From: Phenylobacterium sp.
Lineage (GTDB): Bacteria > Pseudomonadota > Alphaproteobacteria > Caulobacterales > Caulobacteraceae
Assembly (NCBI RefSeq): GCF_030646615.1
Contig: NZ_JAUSLG010000014.1
Location: 54,404-118,403, forward strand
Direction of reading: 5' to 3'
Length of the DNA: 64,000 bases
Made by a program: the position numbers and the translations under genes. The number at the start of each line of letters is the position of its first letter. Positions within the stretch are counted from its first letter, which is position 1. Positions 23,012 through 29,633 of the stretch are shown here, one piece after another. Under the pieces are notes generated by a model. The model had not been told where the DNA came from. It was given only the letters and a program-made list of their open reading frames with translations, and did not search any database.

Positions 23012-23158
23012 TTACTCCGGCTTGGGCGGGGGCTTCGGCTCGCGCCCCTTCTTCATCCACGGCGGCGGCGCCCCCAGCGTCCGCTTGGTTACCTCGTCCC
23101 GGCAACTCGCGGCTTCTATCAGGCGAAAATCATCCTCAGGGCATCCAATCTTCGTCAC
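23012..23158 (-). CDS. Short ORF overlapping the 3' end of the RelA/SpoT gene
   Basis: Too short for the ORF track. GTG 23158 opens 48 codons, with EDDFRLIEAASCRDEVTKRT, then LGAPPPWMKKGREPKPPPKP, and a TAA stop. It overlaps the last 23 nt of the RelA/SpoT gene in another frame, so it could be translationally coupled. The Pro/Lys-rich tail looks like a genuine protein end rather than random sequence. It could be a small partner, or the surviving 3' end of a host gene interrupted by the island. No family is recognised. Confidence 0.35.
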   Translation of the reverse strand: MTKIGCPEDDFRLIEAASCRDEVTKRTLGAPPPWMKKGREPKPPPKPE

Positions 23159-24218
23159 CAAAATCCGTCTTGGCCCCATCACTCATATGCAAAATCCTGT
23201 GACCGGCAAGCTTCTCACACCCGCTCTCAACCAGATGAATGAACTCTCTTGCATCCGAAAAGTAGTTTCGGAATGCAATTCTCACGTCATCAGTTGTGTC
23301 TCCGCGAACCAATACAATGTCCTTACCTGGGTTAGACTGTTCTAGTTCAAATAACACTCTTAGCGCTTCGGTCGCGCTGGCAAAACTGCGAGTTTCCAAT
23401 TCATCCTTGTCAGAAAATATCAATATAACATTGCGGTTAGCGCTCACATCTGCGTCAGCGGCATTCAGGCTCCGCAGTAGATTCATCAGCCCCAACTCAT
23501 GATCGAGATTAACAAAGGACTGTAGAACATCCTCGTCTTCCATCGACGGTAGAAATCCATGCGTACCTTCATGCGCGCGCGCGATGATCTCGCTCGCAAA
23601 CAGCATGGCATTCTCGTACCGCTGATCGCCCTCTTGGAACTTTGGTTGACTAGACGTGATGAAACCAATCACTTCAACCGCCGTAGCCCAAGCGTGCTGA
23701 ACCGAGGTGCGATACTGCAGCTCGATTAGAAGGCCTTTGCTGCCTACCCCGCTCTCGGACTGGACGTCGTACTCGTAGACATCATGGATGCCGCGATAGC
23801 CCGTGCTCTTCGGGCACTTGATGTAGTCGTACTTATCGACCTCGTTCTTACGCTTGTGGTTGAACTTCGCCAGGTGAAGTCGATCGCGAAATTCGTAAAG
23901 GTCACTGATCGTCGGAAAAATGAGTCGGCACCCCGCCACATCATCCATCCGAGCAAGCTCCATCCCAGGAAAGCGAAGGAGCTTCCCGAAGATTGTCCGC
24001 TTTCGCTTGTGGCGCTGAGCGACAACGACATCAGTGCCCCGCGTTCGATTGCGTAGGATGGCCTGAAAGGTGTTCAGCACGGGCTTGTGGGCTGCCCGCC
24101 AGACGTTGATGACGATCAGGTCGTCTAAGTCTTCGGTACCACTGCGAACGGCAGCGCCCGCTTTCGTAACGCGCTTCTTTGAGCCGCCCGGGTAGTCAGA
24201 AGCTGGTGCCCTGCCCAA
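23136..24218 (-). CDS. Stand-alone RelA/SpoT-domain protein, possible toxSAS
   Basis: This 360-residue protein contains a (p)ppGpp-synthetase-like domain at about residues 45-190: RMDDVAGCRLIFPTISDLYE, TGYRGIHDVYEYDVQ and LLIELQYRTSVQHAWATAVE. There is no HD hydrolase domain and no TGS/ACT regulatory domain. The C-terminal 170 residues are of unknown type. The start is TTG 24218, supported by AGGAG 6 nt upstream. Base composition is visibly more AT-rich than its neighbours, so it was probably acquired. Stand-alone members include alarmone synthetases, toxSAS and CapRel-type antiphage proteins; which type this is cannot be told. Confidence 0.75.
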   Translation of the reverse strand: MGRAPASDYPGGSKKRVTKAGAAVRSGTEDLDDLIVINVWRAAHKPVLNTFQAILRNRTRGTDVVVAQRHKRKRTIFGKLLRFPGMELARMDDVAGCRLIFPTISDLYEFRDRLHLAKFNHKRKNEVDKYDYIKCPKSTGYRGIHDVYEYDVQSESGVGSKGLLIELQYRTSVQHAWATAVEVIGFITSSQPKFQEGDQRYENAMLFASEIIARAHEGTHGFLPSMEDEDVLQSFVNLDHELGLMNLLRSLNAADADVSANRNVILIFSDKDELETRSFASATEALRVLFELEQSNPGKDIVLVRGDTTDDVRIAFRNYFSDAREFIHLVESGCEKLAGHRILHMSDGAKTDFGDEDWMP

Positions 24219-24346
24219 TGCCGTCTCCTACGGAGCAGTCTAGCAACGTCGCCCCTCGTCCAAGCGTCATACAACCTTGGAGGGGAGTCGCGAAATCCCA
24301 ACGCCGGCCTATCAGTTGACACCGGAGATCCGTTCTTGGCTGGGGC

Positions 24347-24487
24347 CTAGCAAGTCTGGTGCCTCAAGCGCTCAAGCTCATCCTTCAACCGCTGTGCGGC
24401 GTCGGGATTGTCGTCGGATATGTAGTCCAGGATCTCGAGCAGGTCAGCGCGCGCCGCCTCTCGCCATTCAATCGACCAGGCGGTCAC
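24347..24487 (-). pseudogene. Truncated ParE/RelE-type toxin
   Basis: Not in the ORF track. GTG 24487 opens 46 codons, MTAWSIEWREAARADLLEIL then DYISDDNPDAAQRLKDEL, the first two helices of ParE/RelE toxins. The frame then ends at TAG after ERLRHQTC. Normal family members have 90-100 residues, with the catalytic or gyrase-binding strands missing here, so the toxin is presumably dead. It overlaps the end of the antitoxin gene by 20 nt, as in intact parDE/relBE operons. Confidence 0.7.
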
Positions 24488-24773
24488 GGCGCTTCCGGTC
24501 GATCCGCGCCTGGGCTTCGTCCATCATCTGCCGATGGGGCGCTGCTGGGCTTGTATCAGCGAGCGCCTCCTGCACCTTGGCGCGGAACCAGGCGTCGTGG
24601 GCTTCCGGATCGGACGTAAGTCCGGCCGGCAGCCCCCCCTCCCTGGCGATGCGGGTCAGCAGGATGCGAACAGCGTCAGAGACCGTGAGGCCGACACGGG
24701 CGAGCTTCTCCGAGGCGTCGGCCTTGAGCTGCTCGTCCACGCGCACATGGAGCATTGAGGTTTGCACGGCCAT
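24468..24773 (-). CDS. RelB/DinJ-type antitoxin
   Basis: The 101-residue protein starts MAVQTSMLHVRVDEQLKADA and has a ribbon-helix-helix N-terminus (about 5-50, with LARVGLTVSDAVRILLTRIA) and an acidic, helical C-terminal arm that would wrap the toxin. GGAGG 7 nt before ATG 24773 fixes the start; the ORF-track start at 24827 lies in the operator region. The partner toxin downstream is truncated, so this is an orphaned antitoxin. It probably still autoregulates through the palindrome at 24807-24818. Confidence 0.8.
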   Translation of the reverse strand: MAVQTSMLHVRVDEQLKADASEKLARVGLTVSDAVRILLTRIAREGGLPAGLTSDPEAHDAWFRAKVQEALADTSPAAPHRQMMDEAQARIDRKRRDRLVD

Positions 24774-24806
24774 AGCTGTTCCTCCTGGAGGCGCCGTTAA
24801 TTTGCA

Positions 24807-24818
24807 TCTCAATTGAGA
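24807..24818. promoter_or_regulatory. Palindromic operator of antitoxin gene
   Basis: TCTCAATTGAGA is a perfect 12-bp palindrome 33 nt upstream of the antitoxin start, in an AT-rich stretch suitable for a promoter. Ribbon-helix-helix antitoxins bind such sites. The assignment is inferred from position and symmetry. Confidence 0.5.
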
Positions 24819-24909
24819 GACGATCAAGCTTGGTCAGAAGCTAGCCCTGCGCGCGAGCCGGTGTCAGAGCTAAGCTGAAGCTGCTTGAGCACCTTAGGGG
24901 TGAGGCCCA

Positions 24910-25569
24910 ATGATCTTCTGGAGCGCTTCTCTGGCTGGTTGGCTAGCGGCCTACCTCCTCGGGTCCATCCCGACGGCCTATCTGATCGGCCGGCTTTATC
25001 AGCTGGACATCCGCAATCATGGATCAGGATCGGTTGGCGCAACGAATGCGCTGAGAGTGCTCGGCAAGGGACCCGCCCTAGGCGTGCTGATGGTGGATGT
25101 CCTGAAGGGCGTGGCGGCCGTCATCCTGGTTCGTTGGCTCAGCGCCTGGCTCTTTGAGTCATCGATCTCCCTGCCGGTCGTCCTCGATGAGCAAGTCTGG
25201 ACCCCCTGGGCCGCCAGCCTGGCGGCGGCCGCCGCCTTGCTTGGGCACAGCCGCTCGATCTGGCTCGGTTTTGGTGGCGGAAAGTCCGTGGCGACGGGTC
25301 TGGGCGTCGTATTGGCGCTTGCATGGCCTGTCGCCATCGGTGCGCTGGCCGTCTTCGCAATCGCGCTGGCCGTCACCCGGATTGTCTCTCTCGGTTCCAT
25401 ATTGGCCGCGCTGACGGCGATGCTTCTCGTCGTCATCCTGGAGCAGCCCCTGCCTTACCAATTGGTGGTCTGGGCGGGTGGCGTCTATGTTGTTGTCCGC
25501 CATCGCGCCAATGCAAAGCGGCTACTGAACGGGACCGAACCTCGGATCGGGCAAGTCGCAGGCGACTGA
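24910..25569 (+). CDS. plsY: Glycerol-3-phosphate acyltransferase PlsY, unusual type
   Basis: This 219-residue membrane protein has the three PlsY motifs: GSIPTAYLIGRLY, HGSGSVGATNALRVLGKGPA and LGHSRSIWLGFGGGKSVATG. It acylates glycerol 3-phosphate from acyl-phosphate in the inner membrane, the first phospholipid step. GAGG 5 nt before ATG 24910 supports the start. The wording of motifs 2 and 3 (GSGSVGATNALR, GGKSVATGLG) is closer to cyanobacterial PlsY than to the GSGNIGATNVLR/GGKGVATG form usual in proteobacteria, so this may be an acquired second copy. It stands alone beside accessory genes. Confidence 0.85.
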   Translation: MIFWSASLAGWLAAYLLGSIPTAYLIGRLYQLDIRNHGSGSVGATNALRVLGKGPALGVLMVDVLKGVAAVILVRWLSAWLFESSISLPVVLDEQVWTPWAASLAAAAALLGHSRSIWLGFGGGKSVATGLGVVLALAWPVAIGALAVFAIALAVTRIVSLGSILAALTAMLLVVILEQPLPYQLVVWAGGVYVVVRHRANAKRLLNGTEPRIGQVAGD

Positions 25570-25579
25570 ACATTTGCCC

Positions 25580-26158
25580 TCACCCCCGCCCACCCGCCAG
25601 CACATCCAGCGCCACGCCGAGCAACGCCTCGATGCGCCCGACCTCCCGCTCGCTGGCCACGGCCTCGCGGGGCGCCAGCTCCTGGCCGCAGACCAGGTCG
25701 CAGGCGCTCACCAGATCGGCCTGATCCCACAGCCTCGCCCGCATCGCCGCCAGCCGCGCGGCTGCCTGGGCCGAGCCTTCGGCGGCCATCAGCAGCACCT
25801 CTTCCCGGGCGCCCGGACCCGCCGGGCCGCCGCCGCCGGGCCGCACGTCCAGGGTCGAGCGGATGGCGCCCTCCCGCGCAGCCCGGCGATAGAGGGCGCC
25901 GTAGCGCTCGCCGGCGCTCTTCTGGGCCGCGGTGATCTTTCCTTTACGCGCCAGCCAGTCCAGCCCCGCCTGCCGGCGATAGGGCCGGCCGGGCGAGGCC
26001 GGCCCCTCGAACGCCGCCCCGCGGGCCTCCGACAGACCGACCGTCTCGGCCACGCCCCCCGTAACCGCCTCGGCCTCCGCCCGCGCCTTGGCCCGGCTCT
26101 CAAGCGCCCGCAGCCGCGCCCGGGTCCGGGCTGCGGGGTCAAAGATCTGTCCCCTCAT
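25580..26158 (-). CDS. DUF6456-like protein of phage-type control locus
   Basis: A 192-residue protein starting MRGQIFDPAARTRARLRALE. It has GLDWLARKGKITAAQKSAGERY and, near the end, a helix pair with DLVCGQELAPREAVASEREVGRIEALLGVAL. These two blocks match the layout of DUF6456 proteins of alphaproteobacteria. It is the last gene of a three-gene operon divergent from an S24 repressor, with an ATGA overlap to the preceding gene. A role as transcription activator or antiterminator (compare GafA/GafYZ of gene transfer agents) is a hypothesis based on layout. Confidence 0.55.
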   Translation of the reverse strand: MRGQIFDPAARTRARLRALESRAKARAEAEAVTGGVAETVGLSEARGAAFEGPASPGRPYRRQAGLDWLARKGKITAAQKSAGERYGALYRRAAREGAIRSTLDVRPGGGGPAGPGAREEVLLMAAEGSAQAAARLAAMRARLWDQADLVSACDLVCGQELAPREAVASEREVGRIEALLGVALDVLAGGRG

Positions 26159-26352
26159 GGCCGCCCCCGCGACACCACCGCATCGGCCAGGCGATAGACC
26201 GCCTCGCTGGCGGCCCGCTCCCCCTCCAGGATCACCAGGCCAGCCGCCGTATGGGCCAGCAGCTCCTTCAGGAACTGAGCCCGATCCCCCGGCGTCCGAT
26301 GACCCAGGGCCTGGGCCACCAGGCTGCCGGCGTCCCCCGGCGCGCCGCTCAT
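26155..26352 (-). CDS. Small protein in repressor-divergent operon
   Basis: The 65-residue product starts MSGAPGDAGSLVAQALGHRT and is helical, with KELLAHTAAGLVILEGERAA in its second half. Overlaps of 4 nt on both sides place it firmly in the operon. There are no transmembrane segments or cysteines. It could be a small regulator or assembly partner. The start is fixed by the ATGA overlap at 26349-26352; the ORF-track start at 26370 would run into the previous gene. No family recognised. Confidence 0.5.
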   Translation of the reverse strand: MSGAPGDAGSLVAQALGHRTPGDRAQFLKELLAHTAAGLVILEGERAASEAVYRLADAVVSRGRP

Positions 26353-26675
26353 CGTCCGCCCTCCGGCCACACCAGCGGCAGGCCCACATGGACGCCGTTG
26401 CGCCCCACCCGCGTCTCGGTCAGGGCCGGAAAGCCGCCCTGCCCCATCACCTTGGCCACGTGGCGGTCATGGTGGGCGAAGCGCGGCTGGGCCTCGCCCG
26501 CCCCGCGGGCCACCTGGCCCCGGAAGGCCCGCTCCAGCCGGGCGAGCTCGCGCTCCTCCAGCCGCAGCAGCGCCCGGGCCCTGCCCGGCGATGTCCCACC
26601 GCGGCGGAGATTGGCGTAGTCCCCCAGGCTGGTGGGGCTTCGGGCCGGGGCCCGGACGGGATGTGTCTGTTGCAT
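26349..26675 (-). CDS. First gene of repressor-divergent operon, unknown
   Basis: A 108-residue basic protein starting MQQTHPVRAPARSPTSLGDY, with an Arg/Glu-rich helix (RARALLRLEERELARLERAF) and a C-terminal part containing HHDRHVAKVMGQGGFPAL. ATG 26675 and ATG 26699 are both possible and neither has a Shine-Dalgarno; the operator at 26683-26699 would overlap the second. It is transcribed divergently from the repressor gene and is presumably repressed by it. The basic helical nature allows a nucleic-acid-binding role; this is inference. Confidence 0.5.
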   Translation of the reverse strand: MQQTHPVRAPARSPTSLGDYANLRRGGTSPGRARALLRLEERELARLERAFRGQVARGAGEAQPRFAHHDRHVAKVMGQGGFPALTETRVGRNGVHVGLPLVWPEGGR

Positions 26676-26682
26676 GGGCAGA

Positions 26683-26699
26683 CTGTATTTTTCATACAT
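26683..26699. promoter_or_regulatory. Repressor operator O1 (CTGTAT-N5-ATACAT)
   Basis: CTGTAT-TTTTC-ATACAT differs from the perfect copy at 27432 by one base in the right arm. It lies immediately before the first gene of the leftward operon, where bound repressor would block its promoter. Confidence 0.55.
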
Positions 26700-26717
26700 A
26701 CAATCGGCAAGCAGAAA

Positions 26718-26734
26718 CTGTAGGCTATGTACAG
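26718..26734. promoter_or_regulatory. Repressor operator O2 (CTGTAG-N5-GTACAG)
   Basis: CTGTAG-GCTAT-GTACAG is a perfect inverted repeat in itself and matches the operator with one change per arm. It lies 28 nt upstream of the repressor start, so it may mediate autoregulation. O1 and O2 are 35 nt apart centre to centre. Confidence 0.5.
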
Positions 26735-26762
26735 TTATCCCAAGTTGCGCTAGACCACCGCC

Positions 26763-27407
26763 ATGAACGAGCGCTCCGACCGCCTCCGCCAGGCCCGCCT
26801 CGACGCCGGCCATGAAACCGCCGCCGCCGCGGCCGAGGCCTTCGGCTGGAACCGCAACACCTACGCTTCCAACGAGAACGGCAACGCCCCCTTCTCCTAT
26901 CGCAAGGCCAAGGAGTACGCCGCCGCCTTCGGGGTCAGCGCCGAATGGCTCTATGACGCCGCCGGCCCCATCCGCGCCTCGGCGCTGGCCGGCTACGTCC
27001 CGATCCTCGGCCGGGTCGGCGCCAATCCCGACGGGGTCGTCCTGTTCGCCACCGGCCAGGATGCGGGGGATCTGGCCCCCATCCCCCCAGGCGGCACGGA
27101 CAAGGCCGCCGCCCTGCGGGTGGTCGGCCATTCCATGCGCGGCCTCGCCGACGACGGGGCCCTGATCTATTTCGAGGACCAGCGCACCCCGCCGACGCCC
27201 GACATGCTGGGCCATGTGGTGGTGGTCGAGGTCGACACCGACGAGGTGCTGGTCAAGCGCCTGCTGCGCGGCTCCCGCTCGGGCCTGTTCGACCTGGAGA
27301 GCGTGGCTGGCCCCACCCGCCAGGACGCCCGCCTGCGCTGGGCGGCCCATATCACCGCCATCATCCCGCCCTTCCAGGCCCGACGGATCATTCAGTCCGC
27401 CATCTGA
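26763..27407 (+). CDS. Phage-type XRE/S24 repressor (CI-like)
   Basis: This 214-residue protein has an N-terminal helix-turn-helix (about 5-60, ending AFGVSAEWLYDAAG) and a LexA/CI-like S24 domain with Ser124 in VVGHSMRGLADDG and Lys165 in EVLVKRLLRG. An Ala-Gly pair (SALAGYVPIL, about 76-77) is the likely self-cleavage site. It would therefore be inactivated by RecA on DNA damage. There is no Shine-Dalgarno; TAGACC ends 6 nt before the ATG, so the message may be leaderless. Operators lie on both sides of the gene. The target is the divergent operon and the gene at 27456. Confidence 0.85.
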   Translation: MNERSDRLRQARLDAGHETAAAAAEAFGWNRNTYASNENGNAPFSYRKAKEYAAAFGVSAEWLYDAAGPIRASALAGYVPILGRVGANPDGVVLFATGQDAGDLAPIPPGGTDKAAALRVVGHSMRGLADDGALIYFEDQRTPPTPDMLGHVVVVEVDTDEVLVKRLLRGSRSGLFDLESVAGPTRQDARLRWAAHITAIIPPFQARRIIQSAI

Positions 27408-27431
27408 GCCTGCACTTCTGGTTGCGCAATT

Positions 27432-27448
27432 CTGTATCTATTATACAG
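27432..27448. promoter_or_regulatory. Repressor operator O3 (perfect CTGTAT-N5-ATACAG)
   Basis: CTGTAT-CTATT-ATACAG is a perfect 6-bp inverted repeat 7 nt before the ATG of the gene at 27456. The overlapping TATACA can serve as -10 box with a leaderless start, so repressor binding would directly cover the promoter. Confidence 0.6.
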
Positions 27449-27455
27449 TTTTCCC

Positions 27456-27875
27456 ATGCCGCAATCCGCCACCGATGCTGAGCTCCCTGCCGCCTGCGCC
27501 GCCCTCGACCGCGCCGATGAGCAGGTCTGGCGTCACGGCCAGGCGAACCGCGCCTGGGGCGTCGCCTGGGCAGGGTTGGCCCCTGAGCCGCCCCGTCGCC
27601 GCAGCCCCGACCAGATCCGCCACCTCACCCAGAGCCGTCTGGCGAGCGCCCGCGCCTGGGCCCAGTCCCCCGAGGGTCGCCTGAAATCGGCGCTGACCGA
27701 TCTCCAGCGCGCCGCCCGCGCCCTTGATCAGCAGGCCGAAGCCCTCCGCGAAGCCGCCTCCCGCGGCCTGGCCGACCCGGCCTCGCCCGCCGCCCGTCGT
27801 CGACTGGCCCAGTTGTCGCACGAAGCCCGCGCCGCCCTCTGCGCCCTGCGCGCCGTCCGTAGCGCCCTGCCTTAA
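27456..27875 (+). CDS. Repressor-controlled hypothetical helical protein
   Basis: A 139-residue protein, Ala/Arg-rich and almost wholly helical (LTQSRLASARAWAQSPEGRL; ARALDQQAEALREAASRGLA), with no membrane segment. The perfect operator copy overlaps its promoter, so it is probably the most tightly controlled target of the S24 repressor. The function is unknown; small helical proteins in this position in phages include antirepressors and early regulators. The gene has no Shine-Dalgarno, consistent with a leaderless transcript. Confidence 0.55.
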   Translation: MPQSATDAELPAACAALDRADEQVWRHGQANRAWGVAWAGLAPEPPRRRSPDQIRHLTQSRLASARAWAQSPEGRLKSALTDLQRAARALDQQAEALREAASRGLADPASPAARRRLAQLSHEARAALCALRAVRSALP

Positions 27876-27933
27876 GCCGGGTCTATGCTGCCCCCACGCG
27901 CCCGTCAGAGGCGCGAGACGTTGGGAGCACGCC

Positions 27934-28767
27934 ATGGACCTGCCGACCGCGACCTTCGACGTGGAAGCCCATGCCGCACGCATGGCCCAGGACGGCTACA
28001 CCCGCCTGGACAACCTGCTGGATGAGGCGGCGCTGGCCCAGGTGCGCGAAGACCTCGCGCCGCACCTGGGCGGCCACCGCGGCCGCAACGCCTTCGAAGG
28101 CTTCGACACCGAGCGGGTCTACACCCTGGTGGCCCGGGGCAAGGTGTTCGAAGACCTGACCGAGGATCCCCGTATCCTCGCCCTCCTCGACCGCTTCCTG
28201 CTGCCCGGCTATCTGCTCACCGCCAGCCAGGCCATCGCCATCCAGCCCGGCGAGGCCGCCCAGGGCCTCCACTATGACGACAGCTTCTACCGCCTGCCGC
28301 GCCCGAGGCCGCCCGTCAGCCTCAGCGTCATTGTCGCCATCGATCCCTTCACCGACCAGAACGGCGCCACCGACATCCTGCCGGGCAGTCATCTGTGGAG
28401 CGACGATGAGGTGGCGGCCTTCAGCCAGGACCCTGACGCCGCCAGCCGCTTGGAGCCGGTGGTGATGCCGGCCGGCTCGGCCATCGTCTTCCAGGGCCAC
28501 ATGCTGCACCGGGGCGGCGCCAACCGTTCATCGGCCCCCCGCCTGGCCCTGACCAACCAGTATTGCCAACCCTGGGCTCGCACCCAGGAGAATTTCTATC
28601 TTGGCGTTCCTCGGGAGCAGGTGCGCGCCATGAGCCCCAGGCTGCAGACCCTGCTGGGCTATGACATCTGGCCCTCGTTCATGGGGCACGTCACCGCCTC
28701 CCATCCCCGCAAGGCCCTGGAGGAGGGTTGGATTCCGCCGGTCCTGCGCCCGCCGCAACCCGCCTGA
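27934..28767 (+). CDS. Phytanoyl-CoA dioxygenase-like (PhyH) protein
   Basis: This 277-residue protein is an Fe(II)/2-oxoglutarate oxygenase of the PhyH family. The metal-binding HxD is in GLHYDDSFYRLP, the distal His in FQGHMLHRGGANRSS and the 2OG-binding Arg follows it. The natural substrate is unknown; family members hydroxylate fatty acyl chains, ectoine precursors or secondary metabolites. GGGAG 6-7 nt before ATG 27934 supports this start over the ORF-track start at 27724, which overlaps the previous gene. A CGCGCC/GGCGCG stem lies just before it (27898-27915). Confidence 0.8.
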   Translation: MDLPTATFDVEAHAARMAQDGYTRLDNLLDEAALAQVREDLAPHLGGHRGRNAFEGFDTERVYTLVARGKVFEDLTEDPRILALLDRFLLPGYLLTASQAIAIQPGEAAQGLHYDDSFYRLPRPRPPVSLSVIVAIDPFTDQNGATDILPGSHLWSDDEVAAFSQDPDAASRLEPVVMPAGSAIVFQGHMLHRGGANRSSAPRLALTNQYCQPWARTQENFYLGVPREQVRAMSPRLQTLLGYDIWPSFMGHVTASHPRKALEEGWIPPVLRPPQPA

Positions 28768-28832
28768 ACGGCTGCTGCCACGTCGCTGTCAGCAGCCTCG
28801 GCCTATAGGGTCGCACACAACAGGAGCTGACC

Positions 28833-29465
28833 ATGACCAACCTCGTTTTCTACACCAACCCCATGTCGCGTGGCCGCATCATCCGCTGGATGCTCGAAGA
28901 GGTCGGCCAGCCCTATGAGACCAAGGTCCTGCGCTGGGAAACCGGCGACGCCAAGGCGGCCGACTACCTGGCCATCAATCCCATGGGCAAGGTCCCGGCC
29001 ATCGTCCATGACGGGGTGGTCGTCACCGAATGCGCCGCCATCTGCGCCTACCTCGCTGATATCTTCCCCGACGCCGGCCTCGCGCCGCCGGCGCACAGCC
29101 CGCTCCGCGGACCCTATTATCGCTGGCTGTTCTTCGGGGCCGGCCCCATCGAGCAGGCCGTCGGCGCCAAGGCGGTGAACTTCGAACCCACGGCCGAGCA
29201 GAGCCGCATGCTGGGCTTCGGCCGCCTCGAGGATGTGCTGGACGCGGTCGAAGGCGCGGTCAAAGGCCGCGCCTATCTCGTGGGGGACCGCTTTACGGCC
29301 GCCGACCTCTACCTCGCCTCGCACCTGTCCTGGGGGATGAACTTCAACACGATCGAAAAGCGCCCGGCCTTCGAGGCCTATGTCGAGCGCCACCTCCAGC
29401 GCCCCGCCGCCCAACGCGCGGACGAGATCGACAACGCGCTTCTGGAAGCCCAGCCGGCATCCTGA
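28833..29465 (+). CDS. Glutathione S-transferase family protein
   Basis: The 210-residue product has the thioredoxin-like N-terminal domain with LVFYTNPMSRGRIIRWMLEE, the cis-Pro element NPMGKVPAIVHDG and the glutathione-binding TECAAICAYLAD. A helical C-terminal domain contains FTAADLYLASHLSWG. The catalytic residue is likely the Ser of NPMSRGR. GGAG precedes ATG 28833. It stands alone and ends at a strong hairpin. Detoxification or stress function is inferred from the family. Confidence 0.88.
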   Translation: MTNLVFYTNPMSRGRIIRWMLEEVGQPYETKVLRWETGDAKAADYLAINPMGKVPAIVHDGVVVTECAAICAYLADIFPDAGLAPPAHSPLRGPYYRWLFFGAGPIEQAVGAKAVNFEPTAEQSRMLGFGRLEDVLDAVEGAVKGRAYLVGDRFTAADLYLASHLSWGMNFNTIEKRPAFEAYVERHLQRPAAQRADEIDNALLEAQPAS

Positions 29466-29477
29466 GTCCCAGGCGTC

Positions 29478-29513
29478 CGAGCGCGTTCCGTCACTACGAA
29501 CGGAACGCGCTCG
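29478..29513 (+). terminator. Strong 14-bp hairpin after GST gene
   Basis: CGAGCGCGTTCCGT and ACGGAACGCGCTCG form a perfect 14-bp stem around an 8-nt loop, 13 nt after the GST stop. There is no T-tract, but the stem is strong enough to suggest a terminator or 3' stabiliser. Confidence 0.6.
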
Positions 29514-29587
29514 ATCCTTGGGCGCCGAACCACAACACGCCCCCGACAATAGGGCCGGCCGGCGCCCTTGACCTGAGGCGTCAGGGG

Positions 29588-29605
29588 TCTATCTACCCAG
29601 ATAGA
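29588..29605. promoter_or_regulatory. MarR-type operator upstream of marR-MFS operon
   Basis: TCTATCT-ACCC-AGATAGA is a perfect 7-bp inverted repeat 28 nt before the MarR gene. Further TAGATAG and TAACTAGAT repeats follow. MarR proteins bind such 16-20 bp palindromes, so this is the likely autoregulatory site. Confidence 0.6.
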
Positions 29606-29633
29606 TAGTTCACCTACTTAACTAGATCGCCTC

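Noticed and set aside
24125-24322. 65-residue minus-strand ORF upstream of the RelA/SpoT gene
   Set aside because: It overlaps the Shine-Dalgarno and start of the RelA/SpoT gene in another frame, has no ribosome site and resembles no protein.
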